Assembly: GCA_016841825.1 (NCBI GenBank)
Contig: JAENYK010000014.1
Location: 48,210 to 112,209, forward strand
Reading direction: 5' to 3'
DNA: 64,000 nt
Origin: Halothermothrix sp.
GTDB taxonomy: Bacteria; Bacillota; Halanaerobiia; DY22613
Notes under the pieces: model-generated
Told to the model about the DNA's origin: nothing
The model's input: the letters and a program-made list of their open reading frames with translations, nothing else
Database searches by the model: none
Part shown: one piece after another, positions 1 through 8,916 of the stretch
Numbering within the stretch: position 1 is the stretch's first letter
How the letters are laid out: each line of letters starts with the position of its first letter
Position numbers and translations under genes: made by a program

Positions 1-924
1 GTCCTCTAACATTACCACTGCATCAATTGGCAATTCTTCGTATGCACTCAGGTCAAAATAATCATCACTGTACCCAGTAACCACATAACCCAGGAAATCA
101 TATGTGACAAAGAAATAAGATCTACCCATATCGGGTACGTCAAAGACTACGATCAATGGTGGAAAAACATTTGAATTTCTTCTCCGATAAATAGTCACCG
201 GCATTCTTGTTAACCATGGTAATTTAATAGTAGAGAATGGGCCATATTCCCATTGATTGATAATAATCTGCCTTTTGATCTCTTCTAACAATGTTTCAAC
301 ATATACTCCATATTCAGGACTATCAGCATCCCCTACAATCTCAAAACGTGGTAAAGTTGGAGCTGTAGGATAAAGGTCAAAGTCTGCTATAGCTTCTGGT
401 GGCTTAGGTAACTGAAATACATCTTCTGGTAAAGGTGTATTGATAGAATGATACATAAATTCATCAATAATAATGTTCTGCCCCTCCTGATTGATTCTAT
501 GAATCGGTAACATAGTATCTGGATCATACCAGATTGTTAAAGTGTACAATTTAAATCCCGGATACAATCTTCCTCCCAATTCAAAATCATCTACCGGATC
601 AAGCGAATCAGCTTCCAAAAATTTAATCAGATCTTCCTGTAATTTATATAATTCACTTTCCACTTTAATAGTCTGTCTTGTCTGATAATAAATTCTCTGT
701 AAAATATCGTACTCCAAACGTTTCATGCCCAGATCGTTAAAAATCCTGGCATTCCACATAAGGACAAGTTGTTCAGATAACTCCTCTGGCGGAGCCTGTA
801 ATTGAACCTCATAAGCAATACCTCTGTTTACATCAAAATAGACATCATAAGTAACTAGCGCATTAACCAACCTTCCTGCCTGTAATGATGTAGTTTTTAA
901 AGTATAATGTACAGTATTTAACAA
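1..924 (-). CDS. Partial protein with LolA-like region, 3' end outside window
   Basis: The frame is open from a TTG start at 924 to the left edge (308 codons seen, no stop). An AGGGAGGTGA ribosome site lies 6-7 nt before the TTG, which decides the start. There is no signal peptide or membrane segment. Residues ~120-170 hold a W-Y-D-P-x-T-x-L-P-I-H strand pair followed by PLPEDVFQLP, the pattern seen in LolA/RseB-like lipoprotein-binding folds; the rest I do not recognise. It lies just downstream of the SleB-type gene (15-nt gap), so the two are probably one transcript. The family call is tentative because homology is weak and the C-terminus is missing. Confidence 0.55.
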   Translation of the reverse strand, partial: MLNTVHYTLKTTSLQAGRLVNALVTYDVYFDVNRGIAYEVQLQAPPEELSEQLVLMWNARIFNDLGMKRLEYDILQRIYYQTRQTIKVESELYKLQEDLIKFLEADSLDPVDDFELGGRLYPGFKLYTLTIWYDPDTMLPIHRINQEGQNIIIDEFMYHSINTPLPEDVFQLPKPPEAIADFDLYPTAPTLPRFEIVGDADSPEYGVYVETLLEEIKRQIIINQWEYGPFSTIKLPWLTRMPVTIYRRRNSNVFPPLIVVFDVPDMGRSYFFVTYDFLGYVVTGYSDDYFDLSAYEELPIDAVVMLED

Positions 925-939
925 AAAAGTCACCTCCCT

Positions 940-1323
940 TTAAGCATAAGCTCTGGCTCTGATAAATAGATGATTACCCAGATATTGAGTCGGTGGTGTC
1001 TGAGTATAATGCCATCTACAGGGGTTAACCTTGTAGGCGCAAAAATGGGTTTTTTGATTGACTGGATCTTCTCCTTGAAGTGCCCGTGATGCAGCCTGTT
1101 TGGCTTCAATGATCATGGGAGTAGTAGAACGATATGGTGCTTGCCAAAACCTATTGTTAGCATAAGCTTCAAACTGACCTGGAGCCTGAATCACCTGAAG
1201 GACAGTCCTATTTTCCGCTCGGGCTTGATTTATAATTGACGCTGCAACACCGATCTTTCCTGTTAAAATTTCCGATTCAGCTTCTCCCCAAACTATCCTG
1301 GTTAGAGCTTCTAGATCTGTCAT
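940..1323 (-). CDS. Small cell wall hydrolase, SleB (Hydrolase_2) family
   Basis: The 127-residue protein is almost only a SleB C-terminal catalytic domain. The family signature IVWGEAESE near residues 10-18 carries the presumed catalytic Glu, and GQFEAY and the C-terminal HLF/ARA strand also fit. SleB-type enzymes are spore-cortex lytic transglycosylases. Unlike full SleB, this one has no signal peptide and no peptidoglycan-binding domain, so it either acts inside the mother cell/forespore or is released by lysis. It is preceded by a GAGGGGGGC ribosome site and followed after 15 nt by the partial gene at the left edge. Confidence 0.8.
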   Translation of the reverse strand: MTDLEALTRIVWGEAESEILTGKIGVAASIINQARAENRTVLQVIQAPGQFEAYANNRFWQAPYRSTTPMIIEAKQAASRALQGEDPVNQKTHFCAYKVNPCRWHYTQTPPTQYLGNHLFIRARAYA

Positions 1324-1469
1324 ATAAGCCCCCCTCTCTAAAACTTTCTGTTCATAATAATATATGTTTATAAAGAGAGAGTGTTCTTATTTCATAGCAT
1401 AATGTTTCTGTCTATTCTCAGTCACGCCTAAATTTTGGACTTAATCTTTTTTATTTCCCCATCTCGACA

Positions 1470-1502
1470 TAAAAAAACCGCCAACTTCATATCAGCGGTT
1501 TT
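1470..1502 (-). terminator. Rho-independent terminator
   Basis: An 8-bp stem (AAAACCGC with GCGGTTTT) has a 13-nt loop and ends in a run of seven U on the minus strand. It separates murI and the inverted-repeat element from the SleB-type gene. Confidence 0.8.
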
Positions 1503-1571
1503 ATCAAACTAATCGTAGAATAAAATTATCCCACTCTTTCTTTTCAGAAAGAATCTAAAACTTACAGTAAA

Positions 1572-1698
1572 AAACTTTTCTTTCCCTGAAGAGACTGTAA
1601 AAAGTGACCTGAGCCGAGGATGACGGAGACCGGTTTCTCTCACAGAGGTGGGGCCAGGATTGCACAGCGAACGACAAGTGGAAGGGAAAGAAAAGTTT
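1572..1698. other. Inverted-repeat element with structured interior (candidate ncRNA)
   Basis: Perfect 16-bp arms (AAACTTTTCTTTCCCT at 1572-1587 and its complement at 1683-1698) enclose 95 nt. The interior is clearly more GC-rich than its surroundings and contains GA-rich blocks such as GAGCCGAGGATGACGGAGACC and a small GAGA/TCTC hairpin. No reading frame with a ribosome site fits. A run of six T/A follows the arm at the 1572 side, so minus-strand RNA could end there. I do not recognise a known RNA family. It fills most of the 428-nt gap between murI and the SleB-type gene. Confidence 0.5.
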
Positions 1699-1751
1699 AA
1701 TAACGGCTTCTCGCACTACCCTTTCGCAAAAGAATTCTCTGACTCTGTCTG

Positions 1752-2561
1752 CTAAAATATATTAAATTCATGAAAATCCAGATTCAGCTCAAGCTTTTTC
1801 CCGGCTGCAGCTAAGAACTCTGGGGAGATCTTAGATAGATCGCTGGTCTGATAATTCTTCTTTCCATTCTCACCCGGGTTTAATAGGTTCTCAGTCTGCA
1901 AATAGGTTTTGATTTTCCCGGCAATCTCAGTCCCCGGAAAGATAATATCTAGACGTCCATCGCTAATTTTTTTAATCAGATCTATTAGATAAGGATAATG
2001 AGTACATCCCAGTACCACAGAATCACATCCGGCATTAAGAATAGGAGTCAGGAATTCATGAATCAAATGCTCTACTTTAGAACCATTTAATTGACCAGAC
2101 TCCACTATAGCTGCCAGACCAGGACAAGGCACTGCCACAGGAAAAGCGTCCGAATTAAGCTGTTTGATGGCATCCTGGTACCCTCCACTATTAATCGTGC
2201 CTTCTGTGGCCAGAATACCAATCCTCTGATTTTTAGACAGATTTACTGCCTTATTAGCACCCTCTTCAACTGGGCCAATTATCTGAACATCAAAAACTTT
2301 TCGGGCTTCTTCCAGAGCTGCCACAGCAGCAGTATTACAGGCAATAACTATATATTTGGCATTCTGCTGATGCACTAAATAAGCTATAATTGTCAGAACA
2401 TACCCTCTAACCTCTGATGCTGATTTTGGACCATAAGGGATGTGTAGGTTATCGGCATAATATATAATATTTTCCCCAGGTAAAATCTTGACAACTTCTC
2501 CAGCTATGGTCAAACCGCCAACTCCCGAATCAAAAAAGCCAATTGATTGTTCTTTGTTCAA
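1752..2561 (-). CDS. murI: Glutamate racemase
   Basis: MurI interconverts L- and D-glutamate in the cytoplasm, supplying D-Glu for peptidoglycan. The N-terminus carries IGFFDSGVGGLT, and both catalytic cysteines are present in the motifs ACNTA and GCTHYP. I chose the TTG at 2561 rather than the ATG 111 bases further out because it follows an AGGGGGA site by six bases and places the family N-terminus (NKEQSIGFFDSG) correctly. This gives 269 residues, the normal length. It appears to be transcribed alone. Confidence 0.95.
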   Translation of the reverse strand: MNKEQSIGFFDSGVGGLTIAGEVVKILPGENIIYYADNLHIPYGPKSASEVRGYVLTIIAYLVHQQNAKYIVIACNTAAVAALEEARKVFDVQIIGPVEEGANKAVNLSKNQRIGILATEGTINSGGYQDAIKQLNSDAFPVAVPCPGLAAIVESGQLNGSKVEHLIHEFLTPILNAGCDSVVLGCTHYPYLIDLIKKISDGRLDIIFPGTEIAGKIKTYLQTENLLNPGENGKKNYQTSDLSKISPEFLAAAGKKLELNLDFHEFNIF

Positions 2562-2884
2562 AGTAAATCCCCCTATCTCTAGTATCTGCAATTTATAATG
2601 AATTAACCAAACAGGCATTTTGTGCCTAATATCAGATGAAACTAATAAAATATAGCTTAGTTGTATAAACAATTCTATATTATTCCGATAACTTCCTGCT
2701 ACTTTTATGGAAAGTAAGAAATTTTTTTTAGTTTGTTGAGTAAAACAAAAGTTTTTTCACGATTTTTTGCTGCCCAGAAGCATAAAAACTTTCCACACCA
2801 GCCTTTCAAATAAACTAATTTATCGACAGTCCTACATTTTTACGAAGCTATCCACAATCTGCAAAATACATTTTTTTCACAAAC
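2562..2884. other. AT-rich intergenic stretch upstream of murI
   Basis: Apart from the murI ribosome site I see no gene, riboswitch or clear promoter here. One DnaA-box-like CTATCCACA at ~2848 is isolated. Confidence 0.4.
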
Positions 2885-2921
2885 ATAAAAAACTCCGCTA
2901 AAATAGCTTATTAGCGGAGTT
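2885..2921 (-). terminator. Rho-independent terminator
   Basis: An 11-bp stem (AACTCCGCTAA with TTAGCGGAGTT) is followed by U-rich sequence on the minus strand. It lies 12 nt after the UPF0316 gene stop and ends the amidase-GerMN-UPF0316 operon. Confidence 0.9.
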
Positions 2922-2933
2922 GAATTCAGTCAA

Positions 2934-3461
2934 TTATTTCTTTTTCGTCATCTTAATATAACCACCAATCGTAGAACGGGCATCCATGACGGTTATGAAA
3001 GAATCCTCTTCAACCGATTTAATCAAATCAATGATCTGCTGTAAATTCTTGCGTAGAGCAAAAATGTTCAGAACTTTTTTGGGACCTTCTAACCCATAAG
3101 CATCAAAGATGGTCACACCAAAACCCGCTTCCCGGAGTAAGATAACCATGTCGTCATCATCAAGATGATTACTAATGGTTACCTGAACCGTCACATAACC
3201 CAACGCCAGTCTTTCTTCAATCTTGCTTCCGACAAGGATACCACTGGCAAATCCCAGTCCATAGGCGATCAAATTGATTATTTTATCAAGATTCTGCACA
3301 ATCATCCCCAGAGCGGATATATATATGATTACTTCCACAAAACCGATAATCGCGGCTTGCAGTCGTTTACCTCGTATTGTAAAAATAGTACGAACTGTAG
3401 CCATAGATACATCCACTGTTCTAGCGATAAAAATAAACAATGCACCCAGCAAAAGTTCCAA
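2934..3461 (-). CDS. UPF0316 (DUF2179/DUF5698) membrane protein
   Basis: The 175-residue protein has about three hydrophobic segments in residues 1-80 with the family motif ARTVDVSMATVRTIF, then a soluble DUF2179 domain (~95-170). No biochemical role is established for the family; related DUF2179 domains occur in YitT proteins, one of which is also in this window (57822). The start is a TTG seven bases after AAAGGATG. It is the last gene of an operon, 18 nt after the GerMN gene. Confidence 0.88.
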   Translation of the reverse strand: MELLLGALFIFIARTVDVSMATVRTIFTIRGKRLQAAIIGFVEVIIYISALGMIVQNLDKIINLIAYGLGFASGILVGSKIEERLALGYVTVQVTISNHLDDDDMVILLREAGFGVTIFDAYGLEGPKKVLNIFALRKNLQQIIDLIKSVEEDSFITVMDARSTIGGYIKMTKKK

Positions 3462-3479
3462 TTCTATTCATCCTTTCAG

Positions 3480-3962
3480 TTACTTAATCAAATCCTCGTT
3501 CACAGTAAGACTATCCTCTAAAACAAAATGCCCCGCCAGTGTTTCAACCTTCCGACCTTCTATCAAAATTTGTACTCTAGTAACGTCATTAAACTGACAT
3601 AAGGTATTAACAATTGAAAAAACTGTCAACAACTCTCCTGTACTACCACCCCAATGATTGGTAACCAATTTTTCACTAAAGTTAACTACCACCAGATCTT
3701 CTACTTTTTTGACATTTAATAGTTCGACCTCTTTAGGGATGGTTGGAGATAAGTTAGATTTTTCAGGGCCAGCCAACAAAGCCTCTATAGCTCCTTCAAG
3801 CTGATCTCCCCTAATCTTACGATTTTCTGCACTTAGATACATCCCATCTTTAGTGGCAAAATATAATTTTACGCTGTTACCACTAAAGACAAACATCCAT
3901 GCTATATAAATTCCAACTGCAATCAGGACTAAAGCTATCAGATATTTGAATTTTTGTATCAT
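3480..3962 (-). CDS. GerMN-domain membrane-anchored protein
   Basis: The 160-residue protein has one N-terminal membrane segment (residues ~7-27) and one GerMN domain (~35-145) with the typical GAIEALLAGP and VVVNFSEKLV blocks. GerMN domains occur in sporulation and germination proteins and lipoproteins acting near the spore cortex or cell wall. The ATG overlaps the stop of the amidase gene (ATGA), so translation is coupled; the two likely act on the same peptidoglycan compartment. There is no lipobox cysteine, so the anchor is a transmembrane helix. Confidence 0.85.
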   Translation of the reverse strand: MIQKFKYLIALVLIAVGIYIAWMFVFSGNSVKLYFATKDGMYLSAENRKIRGDQLEGAIEALLAGPEKSNLSPTIPKEVELLNVKKVEDLVVVNFSEKLVTNHWGGSTGELLTVFSIVNTLCQFNDVTRVQILIEGRKVETLAGHFVLEDSLTVNEDLIK

Positions 3963-6043
3963 TGACTCTCACCACTTTCCATGAGTTCAGTAAAATAAGC
4001 TAAGATACCTTCATATATGCCTGTAATAGCTTTATTTAAGAACTCTGGATCTTTCAAAAGTTTTACTTCTTCCTTTTTAGAGACAAATGCGACTTCTACT
4101 AGCACAGCAGGCATAGTGGTATGATTTAATACATAGAATCCTTCTGACTTGATTCCCCGATCAAAAAGCTGAATCATATCAACCAGATTAGTATGAATAG
4201 CAGCAGCCAACTCTCTATTGGTCTTTCGATAGGTCGGTGGGATAAACGTCTCCGTTCCTCCCGGGTCTTCTCCATTGAAGGAATTACAATGTAAACTAAC
4301 AAAAATATCTGCGTTTAATTGATTAGCCAGGTCAACCCGTTCACCCAGGGTTGGATAGACATCTTTGTCCCTTGTCATAATTACAGTCGCACCAGCATTT
4401 CTCAACATATCTTTCAACAGTAACCCCATCTCCAGAGTTACAACCTTTTCATGAAGACCTCCAATTCCTATGGCTCCAGGGTCTGAACCTCCATGACCAG
4501 GATCAATGATAATCACCTTACCTTCTAAGGGATTGTTCCCCAGTCCAATCTCAATAACCTGAGAACGGGATTCCGAAAGAATGTTATGACTAACATATTG
4601 GTTTAAATCAAAGACAACCCTTACCTTGTCGGGATATTGATGCATTCTAACATTCTTAATAATTCCTGCTCCCTGAGGAATCTGAGATGAATTAATTCGC
4701 AATGTAGTTCCCTGTAAATCAACCACTAAGCGGTCAGGATTGGGAAGGTACCATGCATTGTAGTAAATAGGAGTGCTGGTTTTAATAATCACTCGTTGGT
4801 TGATCCCCTCAGTAATCCCTATACTAACTAATTCATGATCTCCAAACTTTTGACCAACATCAATGATAACATACTCATCCTGAGTAGAGTCAGTATTCTT
4901 TGACAGGTCCTCTTGATTTGAAGATATTGGATCAGTTGGAGTAGTTCCTTCACCTGACTGCTCTGCCACAACAATCTCCTGGTTTGTATCTTCAATTTGA
5001 ACAATTATCTCCTGTGCAGTTTGACCACGAAGTACATTATACTCGATTTTTTCCTGTAAGTCTAGTACTAAACGAGTTATTTTTGGATCCCAACTTAATT
5101 GGCTGGCTCTAACCTGCTTAACACAAGAATTATCAAGATTTAAAGAGTTTGTCTCCATCTGCAAAGTCTGATCTTCAAGATCGATTACCAGTCTGTCAGG
5201 ATTGGACAACTCCATAATTGAATACTTCCCAATCTCACCCGAAGATTTAATCATTATCCCCTGGTTATCCTGATGAACATCCCTGATTCCCGGAGCGAAG
5301 ACCACAATTACTTTAAATCCTTCCTGACTCTCTTCTTCAATTATCTGATACTGAACCTGATTATTTAATTCAATGACCACTCTGACCGTCTCCAGATCAT
5401 ACTGAGAAAGACGAACACTATTAAAAACATAAGTTTGCCAGAGAATATCAGAACTTCTGGAACTTAAAGAAGAATTCTGCAGATCAATTACCAGCCTATC
5501 AGGTTGACCTAGAACATGGGAAACATAAGGAACTTTTTTCGTTGATGTAATGATTAATTTCTCACCCATCAGCCCTTCTTCAAAAGTCAGATCTAAAACC
5601 CAGTTTGCAGGCTTAAATACTCGAGCTATCTTCTTCTCTTCATCCCATTTAAATAGTAATCCAAAGTACTCAACAAAATATTTTAAAGGAACCATGGTCT
5701 GTCCTTCAACCATTCGCGGTGGAACCGGCAGTCTATCCACATTACCCCCGGGATTGATCGCAATTCGAACATTGTCAACTGACATCTTTACCTCATTATC
5801 TTCATCAAATAAAACCCGTAAAACCTTTAATCCCCCATACCATTCTACTTTACCACCTAACTCTTCGAGAACCAGTCTGGCAGGGGCTAAAAGTTCACCA
5901 TCTTCTATCATATAGGGAATGTTATTAAATTGCTTCTCCTGCATAAGTAATGTCATCTGGTCTACTGCAAAAATTTGTCCACTCCCCAATAGCAGTAAAC
6001 CAAATATTATCAAAATATTATATATAAATTTATGATTTTTCAT
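3959..6043 (-). CDS. N-acetylmuramoyl-L-alanine amidase with copper-amine-oxidase-N and AMIN domains
   Basis: This secreted amidase cleaves the bond between N-acetylmuramic acid and L-alanine. In order it has a signal peptide (residues 1-25), a copper amine oxidase N-terminal-like domain (~35-145), three AMIN repeats (each with an RLVIDLQ- or RLVVDLQ-type strand) and a C-terminal Amidase_3 domain (~510-690). Zinc ligands are visible as DPGHGG, the Glu of GLHEK and the His of SLHCNS, and the catalytic Glu lies in VEVAFVS. The frame runs 64 codons further upstream, but the ATG at 6043 follows GAGGTG and starts the signal peptide, giving 694 aa. It is the first gene of the operon with GerMN and UPF0316. 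Confidence 0.93.
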   Translation of the reverse strand: MKNHKFIYNILIIFGLLLLGSGQIFAVDQMTLLMQEKQFNNIPYMIEDGELLAPARLVLEELGGKVEWYGGLKVLRVLFDEDNEVKMSVDNVRIAINPGGNVDRLPVPPRMVEGQTMVPLKYFVEYFGLLFKWDEEKKIARVFKPANWVLDLTFEEGLMGEKLIITSTKKVPYVSHVLGQPDRLVIDLQNSSLSSRSSDILWQTYVFNSVRLSQYDLETVRVVIELNNQVQYQIIEEESQEGFKVIVVFAPGIRDVHQDNQGIMIKSSGEIGKYSIMELSNPDRLVIDLEDQTLQMETNSLNLDNSCVKQVRASQLSWDPKITRLVLDLQEKIEYNVLRGQTAQEIIVQIEDTNQEIVVAEQSGEGTTPTDPISSNQEDLSKNTDSTQDEYVIIDVGQKFGDHELVSIGITEGINQRVIIKTSTPIYYNAWYLPNPDRLVVDLQGTTLRINSSQIPQGAGIIKNVRMHQYPDKVRVVFDLNQYVSHNILSESRSQVIEIGLGNNPLEGKVIIIDPGHGGSDPGAIGIGGLHEKVVTLEMGLLLKDMLRNAGATVIMTRDKDVYPTLGERVDLANQLNADIFVSLHCNSFNGEDPGGTETFIPPTYRKTNRELAAAIHTNLVDMIQLFDRGIKSEGFYVLNHTTMPAVLVEVAFVSKKEEVKLLKDPEFLNKAITGIYEGILAYFTELMESGESQ

Positions 6044-6239
6044 TACAACACCTCTTTTTTTCGTGCTATTACACGAATTACATACAAAATAAATACTTCT
6101 CTTTTTCATGGCAAATTTCCTTCTAACTTGCGGAAAATATAGACAATACTGCCCTGATTTGCGTAAACTTATGTACATATAGGATAACATACACCTGTTA
6201 TATTGTAGACGTAATATACTTAGAATTGTTCCCATATTT

Positions 6240-6279
6240 CAAAAACCCCTACTATATTAATCTAATAGATAGGGGTTTT
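6240..6279 (-). terminator. Rho-independent terminator
   Basis: A 10-bp stem (AAAACCCCTA with TAGGGGTTTT) extended by weaker internal pairs is followed by U residues on the minus strand. It terminates the upstream HTH regulator transcript before the amidase operon. Confidence 0.85.
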
Positions 6280-6424
6280 AATAATTAAAATTTGATATTC
6301 ACTTTGTCGAACAGATTGTCGAAAGCTAAGTATAAAAAATCAATTTACATCCACAATCAGCTTATCTATAAATAAAATAAATAAAAAATATGCTGATACA
6401 GCACATGTAAAATAGAATAGTTAA

Positions 6425-6937
6425 CTAATTTATTCTTTCTTCAATAAATTGAATAAGTTCTTCAATATCACCTGCATCCATATTAAAAATCACCAGGCAA
6501 ATCTCCCTGATAGTATTCAGGTGAGTACTGATAGCATCATTAAAATCAATAATACTTTTTCCTAAGATTTGAGCCACCCTCTGCAGTTCTTCTTTCTTTA
6601 GCCTGGCCTGTCCATTTTCCACTTTTAGTAAGTGGGCAGGTTCTATATCAGCTCTTAAAGCTAACTCTACTAAAGATATGCCTTTTGCCTCACGAAAGGC
6701 ATATATCTTTTCCCCATGACCAAAAAACATATTCTTTGTCTCCATTAAGAAGGTTGGGTCTACATCAAAATAATTAGAAAGGGCTGAGATCAATGAAAAA
6801 GATGGATTTCTCTTGCCATTTTCCAATTGGGAAATGTGACTACTCGTCACACCCACTCCTAGTGCTACTTCTTCCAACGATAAACCTCGACTTTTTCTCA
6901 ATTTGTGTAATCTGTCCCCAAAATATAAATTAGACAT
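6425..6937 (-). CDS. Regulator with two XRE-type helix-turn-helix domains
   Basis: The 170-residue protein has two HTH_3/XRE domains in tandem (~5-62 and ~70-128). The first is canonical (GVTSSHISQLENGKRNPS); the second is related but diverged (DIEPAHLLKVENGQARLK). The C-terminal ~35 residues are acidic and helical (DAGDIEELIQFIEERI). The ATG at 6937 was chosen because AAGGGAGG precedes it; a TTG 21 bases upstream would overlap that site. A consensus promoter is upstream (6964-6992). Targets are unknown; sporulation or envelope control would fit the neighbours but is only inference. Confidence 0.85.
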   Translation of the reverse strand: MSNLYFGDRLHKLRKSRGLSLEEVALGVGVTSSHISQLENGKRNPSFSLISALSNYFDVDPTFLMETKNMFFGHGEKIYAFREAKGISLVELALRADIEPAHLLKVENGQARLKKEELQRVAQILGKSIIDFNDAISTHLNTIREICLVIFNMDAGDIEELIQFIEERIN

Positions 6938-6963
6938 TAAAATATAACCTCCCTTCAATTTAT

Positions 6964-6992
6964 ATTATATAGTTCAGGATAATTTTTGTCAA
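6964..6992 (-). promoter_or_regulatory. Consensus sigma-A promoter for the XRE regulator
   Basis: TTGACA (6992-6987) and TATAAT (6969-6964) are separated by exactly 17 bp on the minus strand and lie about 27 bp before the ATG at 6937. Confidence 0.8.
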
Positions 6993-7192
6993 TAATATCA
7001 AGAATTGTTTAATAAAGTTAACTGTGTGTTAATTATTCGTAATTTTGTCGGGATTAAGATCATATGTTAATTTAAATTTAATTTCATGAACTTATTTTTG
7101 GGTTTTAAACATAATTCAGATTTTAATTTAAGTGAGTAAGATTACACTTTTTAACTATGCAAATATTATATCCATATTTTGTCCTTATCTAC
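6993..7192. other. AT-rich gap without recognisable gene
   Basis: This stretch lies between the XRE promoter and the terminator of the second amidase gene. I see no ribosome site with a convincing frame and no structured element. Confidence 0.4.
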
Positions 7193-7230
7193 TAAAAAGC
7201 TTTCTCCAAAGAATTTTCTTTAAAGAAAGC
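7193..7230 (-). terminator. Rho-independent terminator
   Basis: The minus strand reads GCTTTCT, an interrupted TAAAG/CTTT inner stem, then AGAAAGC followed by five U. It lies 13 nt after the second amidase gene. Confidence 0.75.
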
Positions 7231-7242
7231 AGAAATTTAGAA

Positions 7243-8658
7243 TTAATTATCCTTTGTCGTATAATACCTGATTACTCCGTTCAGAATTCCTTCTGCAACT
7301 TTCTGACGAAATTCCGAATCTTTTAATAATGCCTCATCTTCTCGATTACTAAGATAGGCAGTTTCAATTAAAATTGCGGGAGCCTTTGTCTCTCGCAAAA
7401 CCACAAAATCAGCTGCTCTAAGCCCTTTACTGGCTAAACCAGTATTTTTGATAATCTCCTCATGGACGTACCAGGCAAACGCCCAATTATCCTTAGTAGC
7501 ATTATAATGACCATAAACTGTTGAACCATGGGTTACTTCTTTGGGATGAGCGTCAGCATGAATGCTAATAAATAAATCTGCACGATTTTCATTGGCTATC
7601 TCTGCTCTCTCATAAAGACCTGGATCTTCATCACTTTTGCGAGTCATGATAGTATATGCACCGGCTGCCTGTAAAAGTTTTATTAATTTTTGAGCAATAT
7701 CATAATTTACTTCACTCTCATAAAGCCCTGTGATTCCGATGGCTCCAGGGTTTTTGCCTCCATGCCCGGGATCAATAACGATAATCTTATTCTGCAAAGC
7801 CTTAATCGCCGGAGTTGAAGGTTGTGGTTCAGCGATATACTCTTCTATCTCTGTCCCAGGAGTAAATAGATCTATAACTAACTTTTGTTGTAAAGGCAGA
7901 ACGTGGATTTGATAATCTATCTCAGCCCCAGACAGATCCAGAACTACCCTTACTATTGAAGGTTCTTTCTGAAACTGACTAACTCTGATAGAGGTAAGTA
8001 AATTATGATGTACTGTCAATAATTTGCGTTTCTGATTGTACTGGGTATCAGGAATATCAATTACTAGACGTTCAGGTTCATGTAAGCGAAAAGCTTCGTA
8101 TTTCTCTGGATCTGTCAGTTCAAAGATTACCCTGACCTGTTCTTTATAACTTTCAAAAGTTATATCATTTAAATTACTACGTTTCACTCGAATTAATTTC
8201 TCTTCCGGAAACCACTCAACCTCAGCTCTTAGAGCCTCAGCAATAAAACGCAGAGGTACCAGAGTTTGTCCACCTTCTAACATTGGTGGTACATCTAATT
8301 GAACTTTATGACCATCAATATTAGCCTCTGAATCCCCAATCTTTAAAAATATCGGTCCAGATGTATCTTCAACCTTAATAATTCTGGTAGAATCAAACCA
8401 GAGTACTGGAATTCCTAAAGAATCCGTAACTGTCTTCAATGGAACCATAGAACGCCCTGCAATAATCGTTGCTCCTTCGTTCTCAGAGATCAATTGCCCA
8501 TTTATCTCTAACTTAACCGATGAACTCACCGTCCCCGCAGCAGCTAAACTATTTATGGGAGATAAGATCATTAATATACAAATAAGAGGCAATAAATAAA
8601 CCTGAAATTTCTGCAATTTGTCCAACATATTTTGCAAATACACCTTCCTGAGTACCAT
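7243..8658 (-). CDS. N-acetylmuramoyl-L-alanine amidase, AMIN type (second copy)
   Basis: The 471-residue secreted amidase has an N-terminal hydrophobic signal (~15-40), a copper amine oxidase N-like domain (~45-150), one clear AMIN domain (~165-270, RLVIDIPD) and Amidase_3 (~292-467). Zinc ligands are DPGHGG, the Glu of GLYESE and the His of SIHADA; the catalytic Glu is in IETAYLS. It is a shorter paralogue of the amidase at 3959, with fewer AMIN repeats. The ATG at 8658 follows AAAGGAG by nine bases. Divergent from RNase J; apparently monocistronic. Confidence 0.93.
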   Translation of the reverse strand: MVLRKVYLQNMLDKLQKFQVYLLPLICILMILSPINSLAAAGTVSSSVKLEINGQLISENEGATIIAGRSMVPLKTVTDSLGIPVLWFDSTRIIKVEDTSGPIFLKIGDSEANIDGHKVQLDVPPMLEGGQTLVPLRFIAEALRAEVEWFPEEKLIRVKRSNLNDITFESYKEQVRVIFELTDPEKYEAFRLHEPERLVIDIPDTQYNQKRKLLTVHHNLLTSIRVSQFQKEPSIVRVVLDLSGAEIDYQIHVLPLQQKLVIDLFTPGTEIEEYIAEPQPSTPAIKALQNKIIVIDPGHGGKNPGAIGITGLYESEVNYDIAQKLIKLLQAAGAYTIMTRKSDEDPGLYERAEIANENRADLFISIHADAHPKEVTHGSTVYGHYNATKDNWAFAWYVHEEIIKNTGLASKGLRAADFVVLRETKAPAILIETAYLSNREDEALLKDSEFRQKVAEGILNGVIRYYTTKDN

Positions 8659-8916
8659 TCTTATGTACTCCTTTCTATTCTATAGTAATATTATTACGCA
8701 TATAATTAAATTGTCTAATCTATTATATATATTATATAACATATGTCCGTTCTTTGCAGTAATTATTCTAAAGTAATTTCTGGTATCATATTTACATAGA
8801 TACTCATTCTTTAGGATTAAAATTAGGAATTTATGTTTATAATAGATTTAATCAAATTCGCACACAGTGCATAGAAGTTTTCGGATTTGTATTTTTATAA
8901 GATTGGAGGAAGTCAA

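Noticed and set aside
1572..1698. tRNA, 6S RNA or SRP RNA at the inverted-repeat element
   Set aside because: No cloverleaf, no 6S-type central bubble between long stems of proper length, and no SRP tetraloop core (GGAA/AGCAGCC) is visible.
2843..2856. DnaA-box-like CTATCCACA; a similar site occurs near 24323
   Set aside because: Single, imperfect sites without a cluster, AT-rich unwinding element or dnaA/dnaN genes do not make an origin.
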